Assembly: GCA_009617715.1 (NCBI GenBank)
Contig: VTFK01000301.1
Span: forward strand, 248,001-312,000
From: Plectrocnemia conspersa
Lineage: Eukaryota; Arthropoda; Insecta; Trichoptera; Polycentropodidae
Direction: 5' to 3'
Length of the DNA: 64,000 nt
Positions 38,924-50,579 of the stretch are shown here, in pieces (within the stretch, counting starts at the first letter, position 1; each line of letters begins with the position of its first letter). A program made the translations under genes and the position numbers. The notes beneath the pieces are model-generated. The model ran no database searches and was not told the origin of the DNA. It was given only the letters and a program-made list of their open reading frames with translations.

Positions 38924-41900
38924 CTTTAAAATATATCACATTTGAATAAAATTCGTCTCGTTAATTAAAAATATAACACGTTTAACTATAATAGTTTTTC
39001 GTATAATAAATTGAATGGCGAATATTAATTTAAAAATCACAGGAAAATTCATAGTAAATGTATATCAAACAATAAGCATATTATCAAATGTTTTTAACCA
39101 TGTATTCATATACACATGGGTAGAAGCAATAATAAATATTGGATTGTTCCGGGTCCATCGTATCCTCGTATCCTTGTAAATTGGATGCAGCGACGGTGTA
39201 TAATCAAAGCTCGCAACGTCCATGCAAATCTTGTCGTGTTGTTCAAAATATCAAACATTTGCATTGCATATATCTAGCACAATATCGAACGCCCCTCACT
39301 GTGCGAAATGCACCCGACACGGAATAGTTTCCTAAAACCATCGCCATATATAGTACTACAAAAGACCCATCAATTTAACCATCGCCCACACTATCGGACA
39401 ATCGCTGGGGTTTATGACTGATATTACGGTGAAGTTGCAGTAGATAAAATGGGCTACCGATGTAAACTGCCAGCGTGAGATGATATCGCCATCGCCGTGA
39501 CGTTGTGTATCAAAATTGGCTATATTGAAAGACTGGTAAAATAATATTTTAAATCAAGATTGATGGTTCAGTTTTGACAAGGAAAATAATATTTTAAACA
39601 GCAATATAATTTTAATATTGTTACAATAAAATCGTGTCCTAATGGATTGCATGTTATCGCTGTATATTCAATATTTATATATATGAGGAAATCTCTGAAA
39701 GCTTAATATTCAATATGATCGCATTAATAGTTACTAACCAAGATGAGATTTAGTTATTATAAAATAGTTTAAGAAAGGACATTTAGGAATAAATAAATCT
39801 ACACTAAAAAAACTTTAAATTAAAATAATATTAAGTAATATCTTGCATAATATTTTTTCGGACGATATTTAATTAAACTATATTCTTTAATGCTAAAAAG
39901 ATTATTAAGTAATGAAGGCGTATTTAAAAGTAGGCTAGAAATGTTTAAGAACAATTGTTAATTAATTCTTTATGTAATTAAATTCTTTGTGTTTAAAATT
40001 TATTTTATGTTAATGTTTATTTGGCATTAAAATTGTGAATAGTTAATATTTAGGACCCTGCCTCTTATCTCTATTTAGTCACCTCCCATTCCTATATTGT
40101 GTGAATTATATTAAATGGCATCCGTTCTAAATTTTGCTTTTTAAAATTTGGACTTTATGATTATTTTAAAGATATATTCAATCCACTTTCCATTTTTTCC
40201 ATTTACATACATCGCTAAAATCTAATAAATACTAAGACGACGCTAATCAAAAATGTAACAATGTACGTAATGAAAAAAATTCTTTGATGTGTATTTTTTT
40301 TTGAAGAACCATATTTTTATTTATGTATGTATGCTTAATAAATATTATATAATTTCACTCTCTAACTAATCACAGTAATCAGCAATGATATTTTTTAATT
40401 GGAATTGCATTCTAATAATAGCTTAATGCTGCTCTCTTCCTTATTGAGATTAGTATATAATATTAATCTAGATTGCTACTAAGCTGTTATAGATGTAGCA
40501 TGTCTCTAAAAATAATTAAAAATTTATACCTCCATATCCTGAGTATCCGAGGTATCCTGGATAACCACCATAGCCGTGGGTCGATCCGTATGCCAAATTA
40601 GAGTATCCCACGGGTGCCGCATAGTATCCGTGACCTGAAATTTTCGCAAAACCATTAGCGCGTAATATTATAGCGTTTCGTAACGAAAGCACGAAGCATT
40701 CAATAGTCGACCTCGGCGTGTTTCTTCTGTTGTTTTCCCATTATGGCTTTAAAACGCATAGGTTAAATAAAAATCGAAAATTTTCCCCTGCGCGCGAGTT
40801 CACACGTGTTATTTTTGTATCACTCGACGGGAGTAATTAGTGGGATTTCTGCGAAACAAACGACCGTAACAATGGTTGAATTGTAATACCGTGGGATATC
40901 GTACGTGACCGTGTGGATTTTGCGAAATGCGTAAAATTATCAACGCGTATTAGGCATATTGTACACGGGTACAGGACATGTGTAATATATACAAATATTA
41001 AAAGTAATTGTTCAGGAAAAGATTTTTATTTTAATAATACTATAAAGTTATTTTTCTGTGTATTTTACAGAATGTTACAGGACAGTGACGCAACAATAAA
41101 AAGTAGTCATAATATTTTTTTTAATTAATTGTATTATTAAAAAAAAAATTGCAATGATCTTTCAAATCTGACAAAATTTTTTATCTATTGTAGTATTATA
41201 AGGTAAAATGGTTTCTTAATAATTTTAGCGTTTAAAATGCGCAATGATGTATACTTTGACTGAAATATATAGCATGCAATTATTTTTATTAATTCAAACA
41301 TAAAATGAGCTGATTAAAAAAAATTTAATGTATATTAAAATTTATCATTAGAAATAGAAAATCATGTAAAACTTTTCTCAATTGAAAATTTGAAATGCTA
41401 AATAAAATTTGTTATTAAAATGTATAGTTAAGTTTATATTCAATGCCTTATATGGGTCTTTAAAATGCAGTATTTTTATATTTATTTTTTAAGAAAAAAT
41501 AAGCTTTAACTAGTCATAGCTTGTTTTCATTTTGATTCAATTTTTTAATTAAAAAATATATTTACTACTTCTTTATTTAATTTAATAGTACTAACAAATA
41601 CGATTCAAAGGCTAACAAAAAATATTACAAGCTCTCCAAAAAAGGATCTTTGGTATGATCCAGACATCTAGATTCTAGTCTTATAGTCTCAAATATTACT
41701 TCAAAATGTACTATCAATTTTTATTAATTAGTATTTTGTACAAGAAATTGGATCTAAAAGTAGCTTTTAAATCAACATAACTCATTTGCATGTAAATATA
41801 TTTTATTTTACTGAATATATATTCTATACCCTAATTTTCTTATTAATACAACCTTACTATCAAATTAATTAAAAAGGGTAACAGAAAATACTATAAGCTT

Positions 41901-44900
41901 TATCTACAAATACAAAATAATAATCTATTTTTTAATGATACAAGATCGCTAGATGTCTAGATTAAAAATATATATTTAACTCTTGTCTTATAGTCGCACA
42001 TGTTACTTTAAAATGTATCTTTATTACTATTGTGTATGATTAATTACTGGTTAATTACTGTCTCATGATATTACATATTACTTTAAAATATGCTATCGAA
42101 TTTTATTAATTATTATTTTTACAAGGGATACATTTAATTGTAGCCTATAAATAAATAATTGAACTAGTATTATATTTTTAATTAACTTGACTAATTTAAC
42201 ATTTAAATAAAATAAAAATTGATTTTATTTTAATCGATTATTAAAATTAAAAATATTTTGAGGATTCATTTTATTTATTCACATTTAAATAATATTTTAA
42301 ATAGTGATAAATTAAAAAATAGTATCAAAATAAATTCTTTGCATTTAATAAATCGATCAATATGCTTTTACATTATTGTAAATAAATTATTTTTTATATG
42401 CAGTAAATTAATAAGCATTAACCTTTATATATTTTTTTAAATTTCATTAAAAAGTTTAACTTTACGAAAATCTAGCAAAGAAACAGTTATTTTAAAAGTT
42501 TTTTTTTACATGAATATAAAACAAAATTTATTTTAAAAGTGAATTGAATTGCTAAAAACCGTGTTTTAAAATTAAAAATTTAAACATTATTGAGTTTTGT
42601 TATGATATTTATAAGCTACAGACGTTCAGTTTCATATACTACTTTAAAATACTAATTTATAGCTTTTCAGGTAATTCTAAAATATATGATTTGTAGCGTA
42701 TTTAAAAGTAGCTAAATTTTTTTTTTATTATTGATCTTTCCCACTTACATTCAGATAAATGAAAAGGGTGTTTTTAATATCATGATTCACATTATTTATA
42801 AATTTAAAATATATATATTGCATATATATATTAATAAGTTTAAATTTAAAATATATATATATTGCATATATATAGTAATAAACAGTTTACTTTGACAAAT
42901 CATATCTTTGTTTTAATAATTCCCATTGTACAAATCATAATAAACAACTAGCAAATAATGAATGGTTAGTTTGTAATGTGTCTTTATAATTGTATTTATT
43001 ATATTTTACTATCTTGAAATATGTATTACTTTGCAAACCATATAACAAAAAAATCACTTTTTGTGTCAAGTCTCATTTCTCAAACATCGCCAGAGAATCT
43101 GACAAAAAAAACGGAAAGAAAAGATATAGAGAATAAATAAAGGGGAAAAGGCTTGTTTTGTGGAAAGTATTGTCGCGAAACGACCTTGTCCAGGTTTTCT
43201 TTTGGACATAAACGGAACATTATCCGAGCAATTGTTACGAGCGCCACGCTATTGTTGTCGGTTTTGCAAAGAAAACCTAACCTCTAGTGTAGGAGTTCAT
43301 GGTATGCTTGTTTGAGCAAATATTAGGTTTTTACTATTGAAATATATATTTTTTAGTTCGGTAAAAGTTTCGCATTTCAGTGTGTAACTTTTCAACTTAC
43401 GCGAAATAACATAACTCAATATCAGGTTTATTCGTGTATAATAAAAGTTGCATTTCCATATTTACATATATGAATAATAAAGTAAAATATATGTATATAT
43501 ATATAATCGACCAACAATAATTTTTATACTAAACTATATCATTTAAATATGTAGTAAAACTTGCATTTATTAGATTTAATAGTAATAAAAAGAGAAATAG
43601 GATTGATATATAAAATATAAATGTTAATTTATTAAGCTGATTCTTTGTTTCAAAATTCCTGTGTTTATGTTTTTCAATTTTTATCGTATCTGAGATATTG
43701 AAATTAGTGATTATTTAATAATTATAATTTCTATTGATAATTACAGATTAGTTTTATCTAGATTCTTTATATCTTATATACGATTATCGTGCTGATAAAT
43801 TGAAATTGAAATGTCTTAAATATTAAGTATTAAAAATTCTCTCATCATGAGCTACTTCAGCTGTATTTAAAACAATAAATTCTAAAATCAAACTACAGGA
43901 TCTTTTAATTGCTAGTGAAGGAGAAATATATATTCCTGTCATGTTTATTTTATCTGAAAATTAATCGATTGAACGACTTTTTTGCCTAACTACATAATTT
44001 TTTAATTGATTGTTCAAAAAATCTAAAAACTTACCAAGTCCTTGTCCACCATATCCCAATCCACTGTATCCACCTATTCCGCCATATCCAACACCACCAA
44101 GTCCATATCCCAAACCGGAAAGTCCTCTCTTTTCGGTTTTCTTTGCTACTTCTTCAGCACAAACTACGGAGGCGAGAGCCAAGACACAAATCTGCAAAAA
44201 TATATTTATATATGTATATACAATTCAGGTGAATTTTAAAAAATATTCGCACTGTCTACGTTAAAGGGTACTGGGCGTTTTAAATATTAACTAAGAAAGC
44301 GATATTCACGAATTTATTGCCAGTTAATTTTAAGAGCGGTTATTAATTGATTTTTTTGTAAAGGAAATATAAAATATCATGAAAAATCGCTCATGTGCTT
44401 ATAAATGTATCTATATATTTGTAAAGCTTAATTTCGACACTTAAAATTTATCTAAAATAATTAATAACTAGATGGATCTTAAATTAAATAATCAATTCTT
44501 AACATTTTAAAAAACTTATTATTAAATAAAGATTATTAAAAAATCTTTAAGGCATATAAATAACCAAATATTAGCTAAAGCAAAACTGTATATATTTAAA
44601 GCCCCTGATTTTTTTAAATATTTTTTTAAAATACTCGAATGATAAAATGTTGTTGTATTTTATAAAATCAGGAAAATATGGTAAAAAAATTACTTTGTGA
44701 TTTTTGAATTACATTTCTCATAAAAATTATGGTAGGCTCTTAAAGTATTAAAATGCTAGCAAAAAATAGCACTGACTTTTAAATAATGTTTTTTTTTGCT
44801 AAGAAAATTCAAATGACTATAGAAAGTAGGGATTTTTTTAAATGCATCAGTTCTATTCAACTTATATTTTTATATGCTTTAACTATAAAAATTTTAAGCA

Positions 44901-45455
44901 TATAAAATTATGTTTATATATATATATATTTCTTTAAATCCTAGTTAGACCTTTCGAAAATATTCCTACAGTATTCACAGACGTTTAATTTCTTTAATTA
45001 AATAAGCTAATTTAAGAAATAAATTATTAAAATTAAATCAACTAGTATAGCAAAGCAATGATTATTTCACGATATTATAAAATATGTTTATTATCAATTT
45101 GGTGCAGTTAATAGCCCCAGAATTTTAGTGCTTACTTTTAAATTCGCAATTACTAAAATTATAGCAAATGTAACCATATTTTTTTTGTAATAAATAAAAT
45201 AAAAATATATTAAAATATATTTTATTTAACGCAAAAACACTAAAATATAGATTAATTATTGTAGATAAATTCACTCTGAATACAACAAGTAAAAAATTTT
45301 ACACATCAATAAAATTGATTTCAATGGATTATGTAAAAGTATATCATTGAAGTCTATATTTTATATTAAAGATTTAAAGTATTTAGATTATTGTTTTGAA
45401 ACTATCAGATGCATTCAATTTTTAATCACTATTTGAGTCTCACCAAGAACTTCAT
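38745..45455 (-). CDS. Gly/Tyr-rich secreted cuticular (shematrin-like) protein, four coding exons
   Basis: Joining 45444-45455, 44035-44191, 40530-40634 and 38745-38923 on the minus strand gives an unbroken 150-codon frame. All three introns are GT-AG and the phases are 0, 1, 1. Residues 1-16 (MKFLICVLALASVVCA) form a textbook signal peptide. Residues 17-26 (EEVAKKTEKR) are a charged propeptide ending in a Lys-Arg convertase site. Residues 27-150 are about 37% Gly and 19% Tyr, with the motif YSGLGY in both exon 2 and exon 4 and a His-rich stretch (HSHGHGHG) near the C-terminus. This composition is known from insect Gly-rich cuticular and shematrin-like proteins, which are secreted by epidermis and cross-linked through Tyr and His. 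The structural role is inferred from composition; there is no Rebers-Riddiford chitin-binding motif. A peptide precursor is possible but less likely. Confidence 0.9.
38924..40529 (-). other. Intron 3 of the Gly/Tyr-rich gene (phase 1)
   Basis: A 1606-base intron. The stretch 39360-39530 is noticeably less AT-rich than the rest and could be an intronic regulatory element. No exon is supported. Confidence 0.8.
40530..40634 (-). CDS. Coding exon 3: Tyr-rich middle block
   Basis: The 105-base exon lies between the acceptor AATTTCAG and the donor GTATAA, with phase 1 at both ends. It encodes 34 whole codons plus the two split Gly codons that join it to its neighbours. It holds 9 Tyr and 10 Gly (for example GYGGYPGYLGYSGYG). 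It is too short to show as a long open frame. A symmetric phase-1 exon could be skipped without shifting the frame. Confidence 0.85.
41640..42690. repeat. Diverged direct repeats inside intron 2
   Basis: A unit containing GTCTTATAGTC followed by TTACTTCAAAATGTA or similar recurs near 41677 and 41983. Shorter related copies occur near 42060 and 42630. The first two are about 306 bases apart. They look like an old local duplication with no coding capacity. Confidence 0.45.
42799..42881. repeat. Tandem 42-base duplication
   Basis: Two adjacent copies of TAAATTTAAAATATATATAT followed by TGCATATATATA and a short tail. Both are nearly identical, so the duplication is recent. It lies in intron 2. 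Confidence 0.7.
44035..44191 (-). CDS. Coding exon 2: signal peptide core, propeptide and first Gly/Tyr block
   Basis: The 157-base exon follows a T-rich acceptor (TTTTTGCAG) and ends at the donor GTAAGT after one base of a Gly codon (phase 1). It encodes residues 5-56: the hydrophobic core ending in VVCA, the charged EEVAKKTEKR, and a Gly/Leu/Tyr block. An open frame runs on past the donor, but there the Gly/Tyr bias stops at once, which supports the splice site. Confidence 0.9.
44192..45443 (-). other. Intron 1 of the Gly/Tyr-rich gene (phase 0)
   Basis: A 1252-base AT-rich intron between the four-codon first exon and the signal-peptide exon. I see no coding sequence or recognisable transposon in it. 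Confidence 0.8.
45444..45455 (-). CDS. Coding exon 1 (Met-Lys-Phe-Leu)
   Basis: This 12-base coding part of the first exon encodes MKFL and stops at the donor GTGAGA (phase 0). The ATG follows CCACC, a good initiation context. A first coding exon of only four codons is a recurrent layout in insect cuticular-protein genes. It is chosen because exon 2 opens directly with the hydrophobic core of a signal peptide and has no Met of its own. About 64 bases of 5' UTR precede it. Confidence 0.85.
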
Positions 45456-45503
45456 GGTGGGTGTGTGGTTGGTTGGTTGTTTTCGCTACTTGTTATCACT
45501 CGA

Positions 45504-45534
45504 AGTCAGGTGATTGACTGATGATAGTCAGGTG
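45504..45534. promoter_or_regulatory. Two AGTCAGGTG repeats with CAGGTG E-boxes flanking the start site
   Basis: AGTCAGGTG occurs at 45504-45512 and 45526-45534, 22 bases apart centre to centre, one on each side of the inferred start. CAGGTG is the E-box preferred by Snail/Zfh-type repressors and some bHLH activators. Use as a binding site is inferred. Confidence 0.35.
45517..45521 (-). promoter_or_regulatory. Initiator (TCAGT) and likely transcription start
   Basis: The arthropod initiator consensus TCAGT places +1 at the A (about 45519). This gives a 5' UTR of about 64 bases before the ATG at 45455. Copies of AGTCAGGTG (plus strand) lie on either side. Confidence 0.6.
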
Positions 45535-45545
45535 GTCGCGTTACC

Positions 45546-45553
45546 CTTATATA
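45546..45553 (-). promoter_or_regulatory. TATA box of the Gly/Tyr-rich gene
   Basis: TATATAAG on the minus strand. It lies about 32 bases upstream of a TCAGT initiator and about 95 bases upstream of the ATG, the spacing expected of a strong regulated insect promoter. Confidence 0.75.
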
Positions 45554-45559
45554 CGTAAA

Positions 45560-45730
45560 ATAGTCGTATTTTGGTTCGCATTTTAGAGAGAGGGAAGTAT
45601 CACAAAGGCGAGTGTCTAAGGTTTTTTCTATCCCCACCCTGATGATAGAAAAAAACAATTTACGCTAGGTTGCGCAATCGTAATTCACGCAGGCAACGGA
45701 TATAGTCTCTGCTCGAGTTGTTTGGCACGC
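45560..45730 (-). promoter_or_regulatory. Upstream promoter region
   Basis: This is richer in GC than its surroundings. It contains the palindromic C/EBP-type site TTGCGCAAT at 45670-45678. It also holds an inverted repeat (about 12-base arms GTTTTTTCTATC at 45621-45632 and its complement at 45644-45656). The position directly upstream of the TATA box suggests proximal regulation. Confidence 0.4.
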
Positions 45731-46490
45731 ATTCCGTTTTTCGTCAATGTCTTTTCAAATCGCACGATGATCTTTTTTTTGGAATCATATTTGGTGATTT
45801 ATCGCTCGGAACGAACTACGAATATGTTTCAAATAATTACTCAAGAAATATAATACAGTCATTGGATTCAATCACTCGCTATTAAGCTGGTGATGAATTT
45901 GATTTTTAATACAAAGCACAAAAATCCTTTATCAAATATAAGTATAAAAAAATAATGATTTGGTTTTAAGCAAAATATTTTAGACACTTATAATAGGTAT
46001 TGCATAAAATTACAATTTATGTTGTAAGTGTCCCGACTTTAATTAAAGGTTCTTTAGAATCTAATTTTATTTTTATTGTATGATAATACTGCAGAATAAG
46101 AAAAATTTCAGATTTAAGATTAGAATTGTTTATATTATCTCATGAGCCGTTAGAAGTAGTAAAAGTCTATTTACTATTGTTTAGAGTTATTAAAAAAAAT
46201 TAAAAACATTGATATTTTAATCTAATGTATTGTGAATATTTATAAAAAAATAATATATAAATTAATATAATATCTTTGTAGAGCACAAATAGACTTAAAC
46301 CGCTTTCGTTTTATATAATATATTGTAATAAACAAATGTACACTTCATATCTTTTAATGGCCTAGAATTTTTAATATTTTTTTACCTTTCTCGTCTCAAT
46401 AATAAGTTAGGAATTTATGATTTCGCATTATCTTCTATTGATGTATTTTAAAACATTTTCTCTGGCGCTTTTTTAAGAAAAATAAGAATG
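45730..46490. other. AT-rich DNA upstream of the gene, no gene seen
   Basis: Beyond the proximal promoter no clear motif cluster or repeat is visible. Confidence 0.35.
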
Positions 46491-46860
46491 GCTTAAAAGA
46501 CGTTTCTAGAAAAAATAAAATCGTTGGCTTATCACAAGTCTTTAAAAGTGCTTCCAAAAAACACTTTTCTTTCGATAGACGCCATAGATAGCAACAGTTA
46601 TGAACCAAGCCAAACAATTGATCTTGGGTCGATCCTTAAAAGAGCAGAAAAAACACGCACTTTCTTTTTGCCTGACTTCAGAATTTCTTTAAGCCTTTAT
46701 CTTTGCGGGCCGCCATTGCCACCAAGCTCTTTTTTCATTGGCCGGTCGTCCCCACTAAACACTCCACCTTATTTAAGACATCCTCTGAAGAAACTTCCCA
46801 AAGGCGCCTTTTGCCTTAAGGTTTTGACCTCCGGATTATGTGCTTTATAAAGTGTATTCT
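46490..46860 (+). repeat. Dispersed repeat of unknown type (copy 2)
   Basis: It shares CCTGACTTCAGAATTTCTTT and CCGCCATTGCCACCAAGCTC followed by TTGGCCGGTC with copy 1. The 108-residue open frame is Pro/Leu-rich near its end and unrecognised. A transposon remnant is more likely than a gene. Confidence 0.4.
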
Positions 46861-47371
46861 TAGTGGCGCGTTTAACTAGTGATGTTTCTTTTTATATGAC
46901 TTTTTGAAAAAAATATAATATATTTAGATAAGCTAATTTATAAACATAAATATATTGACAAAATCAAATAAAAAAAATTAAAGTGGACTTGGACCACTTT
47001 CATTAAAAAAATTATTCAAGTATCACTTTACAGCCAAACTTATATTTATTAAATATTGTGGAAATTTTAATATCCTTATAAAATATATCTGTTTGTAACC
47101 GAAACTGGCAATAAATTATTTTTTCCAAGATCAAACTTAAACCACTTTAATTAATGCTGGATTATATTTTGAGTATTGTTTTTCACTAATTCTGTTCTCT
47201 TTATCAAACATTTTTTTTCATTTTATGGTTGTTTATATAATTGTATATTAAGATTTATATATATTTATATGTATATTCTTAACTTATTTTAAAACAATTT
47301 AAATACCTATTTATAGAATATAATCAAAACTTATGGGGATAAAAAATAAATAAATGTTTTTTTTTTTTTTA

Positions 47372-47397
47372 TATTATTATTATTATTATTATTATTT
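47372..47397. repeat. (ATT)n microsatellite
   Basis: About eight ATT units following a poly-T run. Confidence 0.85.
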
Positions 47398-48036
47398 TAG
47401 TGCAAACTATTGTATATATACTACTTATATACACCTAGTGGCTTTATACCATTTTTTTCTTGTAAGACTTAATTTTAAAATCCGCTGATTTCCAAACTAT
47501 TATTAATTGATTTATATCTTCAATTTTTCGAAATAGTCAATTAATTAATCCTAAATGGACCACAATACTGATATTTTTTGTCATTTAATAAAATCGTTGC
47601 TAACCTAAAGCTACACGTGTCTAATAAAAAAAAACTTGAAACAGGTTTTTGATCAGCGTATAACGTTGCATATAAATTATAAAATTTTACATTTGTGGCA
47701 GAAAATTAAATCCCAGCGAAATAATTAAAATTGCTACGCGTCGTAAGTAGCCGTAAAAAGCAATAGATTATATATAACCCTCACCACAAATTTTATAAAA
47801 AATACTGAGAAATATAAGTTTCTATTCATAAAAGTTTCCTTCTTTCACTTTCAATATATGTTGTTATAATAAGTAAATTAATTATACACAATATTTTATA
47901 TTTTATCATATTTAATAATTAAAATGTAATAAGCAAATAGTAAATTGTTTGCTACCTTATACTTCTTTATTATTGAAAAAACACAAAAATTTTCACCTGC
48001 GGTAATTAAAAATCTGATTTATGCAAAAGACATTCC

Positions 48037-48072
48037 TTTACTATAACAATAATTGTTTATTGTTATAGTAAA
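48037..48072. repeat. Perfect hairpin, 16-base arms
   Basis: TTTACTATAACAATAA, loop TTGT, then the exact complement. AT-rich; may be a MITE relic. Confidence 0.85.
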
Positions 48073-48889
48073 TTAATATTGCAAAAAAATCTTATAATAT
48101 CTTTCCCTAGTAACAAATCTATATATTTTTATATATTATTTTATTATAATGTGTATGTGTAATTTAAGGCTATTTTTTAAACATTACCATATTTTATATA
48201 TTTATATATGACATATTCGTGCTTAGTTTTTATTGGTTAGTTTAGATTTTCATCATTTTTTTTATGTGGTTAACTGTTTTATCAAGCATAAATATTAGGT
48301 TACAAATAGTTGTTTAAATCTTATTATTTACCTTAATAATTGATATCTAACGAAAAGTATCACATTTATATTGTATTTATTTATTATCATCTACAAAAAA
48401 ATATGTTGTTTTGTATCGGATATTATTTGTAAGGAATGTAATACTGATAAAACGTGTATAACAAAGTTACATAAAAAAAACTTATTAATTCAATCGTTCT
48501 AAGATTCTTACCAAATTCTTCCGCCGTCGATCATAACATATAAAACTCGAAAAGTTTAACAAAATATGCATTATTCAAGCGAAATAAAGCTGAATCAAAT
48601 TATTATAAAATATATTACACATATAAAAAAATAATAAAGTTAAGCAACTAGCCTTCCTACATTTATTATAAATAAACTTATACATAATTAACCTTATTAG
48701 TTTTAAAATATGGAGTATATGTTAATAAATTTACTATATATTTTTTGTACGATTTCCTCAATTATAAAATTGTCCTTGTACTATGAAAAATATAAATTGC
48801 CAAACAACTTGTGTGAAATTAGTGATTTTAAATTAAAACCAAGGATTAGAGTTAATGCATATTATTTTTAATATCATTTTGGTATTTTA

Positions 48890-49110
48890 TGAGAACATGG
48901 AAATTGGTTTCACGATGATATTTAATAGTAGTCTTTGGGGCCTTGTTTGATATTCATTATCCCTTTGAGCATCTTTTCGAGAGCTAAAAGGACTAATTTT
49001 CATCCAATTACGAAACTCGCAAACTGCTATTTTCCGCATGATGTCAACGATCAATTAATTCTCCTTCGAGTTCTCACCTCAAAATGTTGCACTATGCATT
49101 AACGCCCATT
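48890..49110. other. Unique island, candidate regulatory element
   Basis: It is less AT-rich than its flanks, with TTTGGGGCCTTGTTTGATAT and CAACGATCAATTAATTC. No coding support. Confidence 0.25.
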
Positions 49111-49994
49111 CAGCTATTGTTTGATTGTTTGTTTTGGAAGAATGGTTTTCTCTATCTTTGAATCGGATTGTTCTTAGTACCATTGAAAGCGTTAAAAGTA
49201 TATGTTTTGAGCTCAACTATTGTATTCAATTCGAATGTTATACAAGATATTATGAAATACCAAATATTAGCATGTATTACACGTTACCTAAAATGATACC
49301 AATATTTATTGATTTCATTTTTAAATACACATGTGTGAAAATCGTACGCTTTCTATTTAGGCAATTAATATGTTTTCAATATATAATATAATATGTTACA
49401 TAGATTTATTGGCTATTTTTGGTAATATTACAATTTATTACAATAATGCTAATATGAAGATGTGACTTAATTTAATTACGTAACTCCATTAATATATTTA
49501 CATACTATTTTATAAATTTAGAAATACGGTCGAAAAAAATTAAATATACATTTTTTTTATGATTGACATAAAAATAGGAATAAAATATAAATAAAACACG
49601 ATATGTAAATCAGAAATTTAATAAATTTTAAAATGTCCACTTAACTTAAATAATTTTAAAATGTCACACTAGTTCATTATTATTTCAATCATGATATACA
49701 TCAAATGATAAGATTAATTTTGCTTTAATACAAGGTTAATAATAAAATATTGACATGTGTTATGTTAAATCGATAAATTAAATGTTTATATTTATATAGT
49801 GATACTTTTCTTGTCTATTATTTTTTTCTATTTTGATAAATTTAAATACTAAAACCTACAAAATTTGCTCTATAGTGTTGATGTTATCTTCTTAAATTTC
49901 GGAAAGGTAAAGATTTTAATATAATATAATATTTTTAATAAATATTTTATATAATTTTACTACTTTCAATAAATTTCAGCAGTATTGCTTTTGT

Positions 49995-50213
49995 CAGGGG
50001 TTCTTTACCAGAGGTTTATGAGCCCCTATTGGAGTCCTTGGAAAATTTGGTGATCTACGATCAGTGACTTTTAGTTACTTGAAAAAAAATAACGTAATCA
50101 TTGTTATTTTGATAAACTACTTGACAAAGGCGGAGTTTTGTTTTGTGAAGGGTCCGTTGTTTTTATCTGAGCATAGTAGTACAAAGAACACAAAAAGGTT
50201 AAAAAAAACTCTG
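49995..50213. mobile_element. Possible hAT-type MITE
   Basis: The left end CAGGGGTTCTTTACC and the complement of the right end CAGAGTTTTTTTTAACC resemble imperfect hAT terminal repeats. The flanking 8-mers do not match well, so this is tentative. Confidence 0.4.
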
Positions 50214-50579
50214 GTTTAAATGGTAACAGGCTAGCGATAAGGATCCCGAACTAATTTAAAGCATTCTCACATAATGCATACGCCTTAACTAGGTACATTA
50301 GTTTACTTCCATTTTTATTATGACATATATCGTAAGTACTACAACATGAATTATGGCCTTTATTTTGTGTTGGCTTATAAGGCAATGAAAAATCTATTTT
50401 TATTTTCATCTCTACCATACACATTTCAAGTATTTTTTTATTAAAACAATTTAGTGATTTGCTTTTGATAAAATTAAAATATGCACTTACTGCATATATT
50501 GTTTGTGATAAGATGATATGAAAATGAGAGAGGCATTTATATCCCAATTCCAAACTTATCACATAATTTGTATATGTTA

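Larger units (their letters stand above)
40635..44034 (-). other. Intron 2 of the Gly/Tyr-rich gene (phase 1)
   Basis: A 3400-base AT-rich intron. It holds a diverged direct repeat (about 41.6-42.7 kb) and a 42-base tandem duplication at 42799-42881. No further Gly/Tyr-rich exon was found. Confidence 0.8.
46860..48890. other. AT-rich intergenic DNA, no gene seen
   Basis: It contains the ATT microsatellite and the 36-base hairpin listed separately. Confidence 0.4.

Noticed and set aside
38709..38945. 78-residue plus-strand frame rich in Ser/Val (SVAVTVAVTVSVSES)
   Set aside because: It is the antisense shadow of exon 4's Gly/Tyr codon repeats.
39139..39185. Possible extra exon (GATACGAGGATACGATGG on minus strand) in intron 3
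   Set aside because: It follows an AG but has no usable GT donor and its frame does not keep the Gly/Tyr pattern.
43961..44034. Extension of exon 2's open frame past the donor
   Set aside because: Composition changes at once from Gly/Tyr-rich to Lys/Asn/Ser-rich exactly at a GTAAGT donor, so it is intron.
44010..44264. Pro-rich plus-strand frames opposite exon 2
   Set aside because: Antisense shadows of the Gly-rich exon; no start context or splice support.
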